A stretch of DNA of 10,442 nt, from the NCBI GenBank assembly GCA_937911965.1, contig CALDPL010000405.1, forward strand, positions 1 through 10,442, given 5' to 3'. The DNA comes from an uncultured Allomuricauda sp. (GTDB lineage Bacteria > Bacteroidota > Bacteroidia > Flavobacteriales > Flavobacteriaceae). Below, piece by piece: positions 5,999-10,442 of the stretch. Under the pieces are notes generated by a model that was given only the letters and a program-made list of their open reading frames with translations, searched no databases and was not told where the DNA came from. The number at the start of each line of letters is the position of its first letter. The stretch's first letter is position 1. The position numbers and the translations under genes were made by a program.

Positions 5999-6475
5999 AT
6001 GCGGAAGATATGCCTGTTATGCTGTTTTGGCCTGCTTGTATCCTGTGAACTTTTTATGACCAAGGAAGAACGGGCCCGAAACCTGGTGAACGAGGAGCTT
6101 TTGTCCATCGATTGGAACGATGTGGACCAATACCCCCTTTTCGAAGCCTGTGATGAAACCGCGGTGAAAGAGGCCCAAAGGGAGTGTTTTCAAAATGAAA
6201 TGGCCGAGTATTTTTCCGAAGCCTTGGCAGGCCTGGCCTTCGAAGTGGAGCAGGATGTCAACGATACACTGTATATCGATTTTTTGATCGACGAGCACGG
6301 CTTTATCTCGGTCTTGGAGGTAGGGGAGCAGTCGGAGGCCCTCAAGGAAATAAAGGATTTCAAAACCAAGATCGCCCAGCGTCTGAACGATTTGACCACC
6401 GTGGCCCCGGCATTAAAGCGGGGCAGCCCGGTGAGTCTGAGGTTCAGGTTGCCGCTGCTCTTAAATACAGATTGA
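5999..6475 (+). CDS. Small lipoprotein with TonB-C-like domain
   Basis: A 158-residue predicted lipoprotein: MRK, hydrophobic core and lipobox LVSC with lipidated Cys16. The start at ATG 5999 is chosen because it gives this signal; the frame is open further upstream to an ATG at 5816 but lacks protein features there. The mature chain follows the order of a TonB C-terminal domain: YPLFEACDE (45-53), ECFQNEMAEYF (62-72), DTLYIDFLIDEHGFISVLEV (89-108), APALKRGSPVSLRFRLPL (136-153). The middle helix is altered and the YP motif before the first strand is missing. It resembles the C-terminal domain of the M56 protein encoded upstream. Lacking the membrane anchor and Pro-rich linker of TonB, it is unlikely to transduce energy; the role is unknown. 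It sits three bases before ruvC and probably leads the operon. Confidence 0.8.
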   Translation: MRKICLLCCFGLLVSCELFMTKEERARNLVNEELLSIDWNDVDQYPLFEACDETAVKEAQRECFQNEMAEYFSEALAGLAFEVEQDVNDTLYIDFLIDEHGFISVLEVGEQSEALKEIKDFKTKIAQRLNDLTTVAPALKRGSPVSLRFRLPLLLNTD

Positions 6476-6478
6476 ACA

Positions 6479-7030
6479 TTGGCCACGGAAAAAATCATAT
6501 TGGGAATAGACCCCGGGACCACCATCATGGGTTTTGGGATTATCAAGGTGGTCCACAAACAGATGCACTTCATCCAAATGAACGAATTGTTGCTCAAAAA
6601 GTATACGGATCCCTATATCAAGCTCAAACTGATCTTTGACCGTACCTTGGAGCTTATCGATACCTACAATCCGGATGAAATCGCCATTGAGGCCCCCTTT
6701 TATGGCAAGAACGTACAATCCATGCTGAAGTTGGGTCGCGCCCAGGGCGTGGCCATGGCCGCAGGGCTTTCCCGACAGGTCCCCATAACGGAATACATGC
6801 CCAAAAAGATCAAGATGGCCATTACCGGAAACGGAAATGCCAGTAAGGAACAGGTGGCAAAAATGCTTCAGAACCTTTTGAAACTCAAGGAACTGCCCAA
6901 GAACCTGGACAGTACGGATGGCCTGGCGGCAGCGGTCTGCCACTTTTACAATGAGGGCAGGCTCGAGGTCGGCAAAAGCTATTCGGGCTGGGAAGCCTTT
7001 GTCAAGCAGAACCCGGATAAGCTGCACTAA
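6479..7030 (+). CDS. ruvC: Crossover junction endodeoxyribonuclease RuvC
   Basis: A 183-residue Holliday junction resolvase, which nicks two strands of four-way DNA junctions symmetrically after RuvAB branch migration. The RNase H-like fold shows its four acidic catalytic residues: Asp11 in GIDPGTT, Glu71 in IAIEAPFYG, and Asp144 and Asp147 in LDSTDGLAAAVCH. The FYGKNVQSMLKLGRAQGV stretch (74-91) is also a family signature. Length is close to the usual ~170-190. The start is TTG 6479: no ATG lies in frame before the first strand, and the N-terminus ATEKIILGIDPG fits the family. The TTG follows the upstream stop by three bases and precedes hemW by one base, so translation is probably coupled. 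ruvA and ruvB are not in the window. Confidence 0.96.
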   Translation: MATEKIILGIDPGTTIMGFGIIKVVHKQMHFIQMNELLLKKYTDPYIKLKLIFDRTLELIDTYNPDEIAIEAPFYGKNVQSMLKLGRAQGVAMAAGLSRQVPITEYMPKKIKMAITGNGNASKEQVAKMLQNLLKLKELPKNLDSTDGLAAAVCHFYNEGRLEVGKSYSGWEAFVKQNPDKLH

Positions 7031-7031
7031 G

Positions 7032-8165
7032 ATGGCCGGGATATACCTCCATATTCCCTTTTGCAAGCAGGCTTGCCACTATTGTGATTTCCATTTCTCC
7101 ACCCAATTGGGAAAAAAGGGGGCCATGGTAGGGGCCCTTGTACGGGAATTGGAGCTCCGAAAGGATGAGGTATCCGAAGAGATCGAGACCATTTATTTTG
7201 GGGGTGGGACCCCCTCATTGCTCGACGGACCGGAAATCGATCTGTTGATTTCCACCATTTATAAAAATTATAGGGTAATCGAAGCTCCGGAAATCACCCT
7301 GGAGGCCAATCCCGATGACCTTTCCCCAGCGGCCGTGGACCAATTGTCAAAGGGCCCGATCAATCGGCTGAGCATCGGGATACAATCCTTCTTCGACCGG
7401 GACCTGCAATGGATGAACCGGGCACACAGTGCCGCCGAGGCCGAGCGTTCCCTGGAAGGGGCCAAGGCCCATTTTGACAATATTACCATCGACCTCATCT
7501 ACGGAATACCCGGAATGGACCACAATCGATGGAGGGAAAATATCGATAAGGCCCTGTCCTATGGACTTCCCCATATTTCGAGTTACGCCCTGACCGTGGA
7601 ACAGGGTACGGCATTGCACAGTTTCATCAAAAAGGGAAAGTTCCCCGATGTGGAGCAGGGGCATGCCCGGGAACAGTTCGAGATACTGATGGAGGTCTTG
7701 GAGGGAGCCGGTTACATCCATTATGAGATTTCCAATTTTGGGAAAGAGGGGTACTTCTCCAGAAACAATGCCGCCTATTGGCTGGGCAAAAAGTATCTGG
7801 GAGTCGGTCCCTCGGCCCATTCCTTCGATGGGGAACATCGCAGCTGGAACATTGGGAACAATCCCAAGTACATCAAGAGTATCCTGGAGGACGTCCTTCC
7901 AAGGGAAGTGGAGACCCTGAGCCTGAGGGACCGCTACAATGAATTTGTGATGACCGGCCTGCGTACCCTATGGGGGATTTCCCTGGATCGGGTGGGATCC
8001 GAGTTCGGGCCTTCCTACCTGGAGTATATCCATGGGCAGTCGGTCAAGTATTTGGAACAGGGACTGCTCGAATTGGCGGATAACAGCTTGCGAACCACAA
8101 AAAAGGGGAAATTTTTGGCCGACGGCATCGCATCAGATCTGTTTTTTGTTACTTTGGAAAAATGA
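7032..8165 (+). CDS. hemW: Radical SAM heme chaperone HemW
   Basis: A 377-residue radical SAM protein of the HemW (HemN-like) family, often annotated as coproporphyrinogen III oxidase but in characterised members a heme-binding chaperone. The 4Fe-4S motif is CKQACHYCDF (Cys11, Cys15, Cys18) following IYLHIPF. The SAM-binding GGGTPS is at 57-62, with ITLEANPDDL and SIGIQSFFDRDLQWMNRAHS further on, and IDLIYGIPG in the central barrel. The C-terminal HemN_C region includes RYNEFVMTGLRTLWGI. The N-terminal extension of true HemN is absent, which supports HemW. ATG 7032 is used since the family begins immediately before the cysteine motif; the frame is open further upstream but overlaps ruvC there. 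The stop overlaps the next start (ATGA). Confidence 0.95.
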   Translation: MAGIYLHIPFCKQACHYCDFHFSTQLGKKGAMVGALVRELELRKDEVSEEIETIYFGGGTPSLLDGPEIDLLISTIYKNYRVIEAPEITLEANPDDLSPAAVDQLSKGPINRLSIGIQSFFDRDLQWMNRAHSAAEAERSLEGAKAHFDNITIDLIYGIPGMDHNRWRENIDKALSYGLPHISSYALTVEQGTALHSFIKKGKFPDVEQGHAREQFEILMEVLEGAGYIHYEISNFGKEGYFSRNNAAYWLGKKYLGVGPSAHSFDGEHRSWNIGNNPKYIKSILEDVLPREVETLSLRDRYNEFVMTGLRTLWGISLDRVGSEFGPSYLEYIHGQSVKYLEQGLLELADNSLRTTKKGKFLADGIASDLFFVTLEK

Positions 8166-8914
8166 TTGCAACCCTGGGGCACCCTGCCCGTGAATATCGA
8201 ATCGATCTGTCCAGGCCCCTGGATATTTCCATTGCCCTGAGGGGCGGGGAACACAATGTGAATGCCTGGTATCTGGATGCTCCGAGGATCGAGCCCCATA
8301 GGCAGGATGGTTTTGTCGGACAGGTGTCCCAAGGGGGTTCCACCAATTTCAACGATATCTGGTTCAATCCCCATTCCCATATGACCCATACGGAATGTCT
8401 TGGCCATATCACCGAGGCCTTCCATTCGGTCAACGACAAACTGAAAAAGTATTTTTTTACGGCCGAACTCAGAAGTCTGACTCCGGAACCCATGGGGGAA
8501 GACCTTGTCATTTCAGAAAAGCAATTGGCCCGGGCCCTGGGTGGGAACAGGCCCGAGGCCGTGGTGATCCGCACCCTGCCCAATGGGGAAGACAAACGCC
8601 ACAGTACACATTCCAATACCAATCCCCCCTATCTTCTGGAGGAGGCCGCCCGCTTTCTCGTTAGGTGCGGGGTGGACCATTTGTTGATCGACCTGCCCTC
8701 TGTGGACCGGGAACGCGATGGTGGGGCCCTATTGGCCCACAGGGCATTTTGGAACATGGCGGGGGAGCCCAGGACCGCGTCCACCATAACCGAACTGATC
8801 TATGTGCCCGATCGGATACTGGACGGCAGCTATATCCTGGAACTGCAGTTGGCACCCATGGAAAACGATGCCAGCCCCAGCAGGCCCATACTCTATGAAC
8901 TGTTGAAATCATGA
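8162..8914 (+). CDS. Cyclase-family (kynurenine formamidase-like) metal hydrolase
   Basis: A 250-residue member of the cyclase/Kfase family (PF04199-type), metal-dependent hydrolases that include kynurenine formamidase. The main metal site is visible at residues 71-82, HSHMTHTECLGH, comparable to the family pattern HxGTHxDxPxH. The first histidine is shifted by one position and Glu78 replaces Asp, so this belongs to a divergent subfamily. Later supporting residues are DLPSVDRERDGG (178-188), His193 and Glu211 in TITELIYVP. There is no signal peptide, so the product is cytosolic. The start overlaps the hemW stop by four bases and the stop overlaps DUF4260 by four, so it is in the middle of an operon. 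No other tryptophan-catabolism genes are present, and the substrate cannot be assigned. Confidence 0.87.
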   Translation: MIATLGHPAREYRIDLSRPLDISIALRGGEHNVNAWYLDAPRIEPHRQDGFVGQVSQGGSTNFNDIWFNPHSHMTHTECLGHITEAFHSVNDKLKKYFFTAELRSLTPEPMGEDLVISEKQLARALGGNRPEAVVIRTLPNGEDKRHSTHSNTNPPYLLEEAARFLVRCGVDHLLIDLPSVDRERDGGALLAHRAFWNMAGEPRTASTITELIYVPDRILDGSYILELQLAPMENDASPSRPILYELLKS

Positions 8915-9270
8915 AGACATCGATCAAATTGGAGGAGTTTATGATGCTGGTCCTCGGGCTGTATCTGTTCAGCCTATTGGACTATGCCTGGTGGTGGTTC
9001 CCCGTGCTTATCCTGGCCCCGGATATCGGGATGTTGGGCTATCTGGCGGGAAACAGGGTGGGGGCATTTTGTTACAATCTCTTTCACCACAAGGGGGTGG
9101 CCCTTGCGATCTATCTGTTGGGAACCTACTTTTCAATACCTTTGTGCCAGTTGATCGGGACGATCCTGTTTTCCCATTCCGCCCTGGACCGGGTCTTTGG
9201 ATATGGGCTGAAATATGAAAAAGGGTTCAAGTTCACCCATTTGGGTGAAATAGGGAAAAACAATGAGTGA
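8911..9270 (+). CDS. DUF4260 family membrane protein
   Basis: A 119-residue hydrophobic protein matching the DUF4260 family as I know it. Conserved stretches are WWWFPVLILAPDIGMLGYLAGN (27-48), YNLFHHK (55-61), LDRVFGYGLKYEKGF (92-106) and THLGEIG (109-115). Three to four membrane helices are likely at about 11-25, 28-46, 63-77 and 79-90. Asp38, the His59-His60 pair and Asp93 are conserved-looking polar residues near the membrane, but no activity is established for the family. The start overlaps the cyclase stop (ATGA) and the end overlaps the DUF4230 gene by eight bases, so the gene is in the operon. Confidence 0.88.
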   Translation: MKTSIKLEEFMMLVLGLYLFSLLDYAWWWFPVLILAPDIGMLGYLAGNRVGAFCYNLFHHKGVALAIYLLGTYFSIPLCQLIGTILFSHSALDRVFGYGLKYEKGFKFTHLGEIGKNNE

Positions 9271-9886
9271 TTTGGTTGATACCTTGTTGGGACTGATATT
9301 GGGGGCCATTCTGATGTACTGGCTCTTTTCCCTTTTTGGAAAAAAGAAAAACAGGGAAGTCACCGAACAACAGTCCACGATTCTATTGGAAAAGATAAGG
9401 AGTGTCTGCAAGTTGGTTTCCGTGGAAGGGGATTTCGCCGAGATTTTTCATTATGAGAACACCAAGGACAGCTTTATGAAGTTGTTCGCCTCCAAGAAAA
9501 AGGCCCTGGTCGTGGTCAAGGCCAAGGCACATATTGGCTATGATCTGGGCAAGTTGAGTTTAAGGGCGGATACCGAGGGGAAGCGCGTCATCCTGGAACA
9601 TTTTCCACAGCCCGAGGTGCTATCGATAGAACCGGACCTTCAATTCTACGACATCAAAAACGGGATATTCAACAGTTTCTCGCCCACGGACCTGACCCAG
9701 GTCAACCAAGAGGCCAAGAGATTGATCCGGGAGAAGATCCCCGAAAGTGGCTTGATGGAAACCGCCCGAAAGGAGGCGCTTCAAGCCGTTCTGTTGGTGG
9801 AGAAGATCGTGGAGACCATTGGGTGGAAACTGGATTATTCCGCCCTGGAAATATCGAACAAGGAAAAACAATCATTGGAACAATAG
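9263..9886 (+). CDS. DUF4230 family membrane-anchored protein
   Basis: A 207-residue protein with one N-terminal membrane segment (about 5-25) followed by the basic stretch KKKNR. The rest fits DUF4230: LEKIRSVCKLVSVEGDFAEIFHYEN (42-66), then KKKALVVVKAKAHIGYDLGKL (77-97), and a predicted beta-rich part with ILEHFPQPEVLSIEPDLQFYD (110-130). A helical tail follows (143-205). The function of the family is unknown. The segment acts as a signal anchor; which side the domain faces is not certain from sequence. The ATG at 9263 lies inside the end of the preceding gene, with a purine-rich GGGAAAAA upstream. Confidence 0.87.
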   Translation: MSDLVDTLLGLILGAILMYWLFSLFGKKKNREVTEQQSTILLEKIRSVCKLVSVEGDFAEIFHYENTKDSFMKLFASKKKALVVVKAKAHIGYDLGKLSLRADTEGKRVILEHFPQPEVLSIEPDLQFYDIKNGIFNSFSPTDLTQVNQEAKRLIREKIPESGLMETARKEALQAVLLVEKIVETIGWKLDYSALEISNKEKQSLEQ

Positions 9887-9891
9887 GAATT

Positions 9892-10284
9892 ATGAGGATT
9901 ATTTTGACACTGCTCCTGATGGGGGCATTTTCCCTGGGCCAGGCCCAGGATTTGGACCGACAGGACCGTTTTGACCACGAATTTGCCCATGTGGTATATT
10001 TCTGGTTCAAGAATCCGGACAGCCAGGCCGATCGGGCGACCTTTGAGGCGTCCCTGACCAAGTTCCTCAACAATTCGAAATTCGCCAAGACCAAATTTAT
10101 CGGCAAACCGCCCAAGGCCATCAGGGGGGTGGTGGACGATTCCTTTACCTATTCCCTGATCCTCAGCTTTGATTCCCCAGAGGCCCAGGAGGCCTATCAG
10201 GGGGAAGCGGCCCATTTGGTCTTTGTCGAGGAATGTGAGGCCCTTTGGGAAAAGGTCACCGTGTATGATTCAGAAGGTATTTAG
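9892..10284 (+). CDS. Secreted Dabb (stress-responsive alpha/beta barrel) family protein
   Basis: A 130-residue protein with a Sec signal peptide (MRIILTLLLMGAFSLGQAQ, likely cleaved after QA at 18). A small ferredoxin-like Dabb domain (PF07876-type) follows. Typical features are FAHVVYFWFKNPDS (31-44), FEASLTKFLN (51-60), FTYSLILSFDSPEAQEAYQ (85-103) and the late His108 followed by a helix and strand. Dabb proteins are generally dimeric; some are plant stress proteins and one is olivetolic acid cyclase, while bacterial exported ones are uncharacterised. ATG 9892 is chosen because it yields the signal peptide and lies five bases after the DUF4230 stop with an AGGA just upstream. The frame is open further upstream but there it overlaps DUF4230. 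Confidence 0.87.
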   Translation: MRIILTLLLMGAFSLGQAQDLDRQDRFDHEFAHVVYFWFKNPDSQADRATFEASLTKFLNNSKFAKTKFIGKPPKAIRGVVDDSFTYSLILSFDSPEAQEAYQGEAAHLVFVEECEALWEKVTVYDSEGI

Positions 10285-10286
10285 GG

Positions 10287-10442
10287 ATGGATGTGGAGGA
10301 GTTCAGGGCGCTCTGCCTGGCCAAAAAAGGGGTGAGTGAGGAAGTTCCCTTTGGGCCGGAGAACCTGGTGTACAAGGTGATGGGGAAAATGTTTGCCCTG
10401 CTTCCCTTGGACGGGGTTCCGGTGCAGGCCAACCTGAAATGC
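10287..10442 (+). CDS. MmcQ/YjbR family protein, 3' end cut by window edge
   Basis: The first 52 codons of a gene that runs off the window. The start DVEEFRALCLAKKGVSEEVP, followed by FGPENLVYKVMGKMFALLPLD and the final NLKC, matches the N-terminus of MmcQ/YjbR-like proteins. These are small (~115-120 residue) CyaY-like-fold proteins annotated as DNA-binding on limited evidence. It begins two bases after the Dabb stop, with AGGG overlapping that stop, so it belongs to the same operon. Confidence 0.88.
   Translation, partial: MDVEEFRALCLAKKGVSEEVPFGPENLVYKVMGKMFALLPLDGVPVQANLKC

Noticed and set aside
1..10442. CRISPR array, tRNA, insertion sequence, toxin-antitoxin pair or defence island
   Set aside because: I saw no regularly spaced repeats, no tRNA-like cloverleaf and no transposase, nuclease-helicase or toxin-antitoxin signatures on either strand; RuvC here is the housekeeping resolvase, not a Cas domain.

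Overview
The window looks like two unrelated pieces of bacterial DNA joined near position 3845-3877. The left piece (1 to about 3860) is GC-rich, with codons ending mostly in G or C. Its genes (a small lipoprotein, a delta-9-type desaturase, a secreted coiled-coil protein, a SIMPL-domain lipoprotein and an ABC-2-type ATPase) would suit a GC-rich Gram-negative such as a myxobacterium-like or deltaproteobacterial-type lineage; that placement is a guess from style. The right piece (about 3866 to the end) has lower GC, frequent AAA/GAA/TTT codons and a typical Flavobacteriaceae gene set. It carries a BlaR1-type M56/TonB sensor, ruvC, hemW, a cyclase-family hydrolase, DUF4260, DUF4230, a Dabb protein and a YjbR/MmcQ protein.

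Left piece: on the minus strand a desaturase (193-1080) is followed after 20 bases by the start of a truncated lipoprotein gene (172 down to the window edge). A 346-base spacer leads to a plus-strand exported coiled-coil protein (1427-2080), which converges on a minus-strand SIMPL lipoprotein (2119-3036) across two overlapping hairpins. Divergent from that is an ABC transporter ATPase (from 3287), which loses its C-terminal part at the junction.

Junction: the ATPase frame runs without a stop into what looks like the last ~15-20 residues of a BlaI/MecI-family repressor. That tail ends in an ATGA overlap with the M56 gene, the usual blaI-blaR1 coupling. The simplest reading is an assembly chimera (or a true illegitimate recombination) that removed most of blaI and the end of the ATPase gene.

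Right piece: the M56/TonB sensor (3919-5463) is followed, in the same frame beyond its TAA, by a carboxypeptidase-regulatory-like domain (5509-5742). After a 256-base spacer comes a tightly packed plus-strand run that continues past the window: a TonB-C-like lipoprotein, ruvC (TTG start), hemW, cyclase, DUF4260, DUF4230, Dabb and yjbR. Spacings lie between -8 and +5 bases, so this is probably one transcript mixing DNA repair, a heme chaperone and poorly characterised envelope genes. I found no tRNA, rRNA, CRISPR array, insertion sequence or phage gene. I do not see a convincing new defence or mobile system; the chimeric junction and the split sensor gene are the most notable points.
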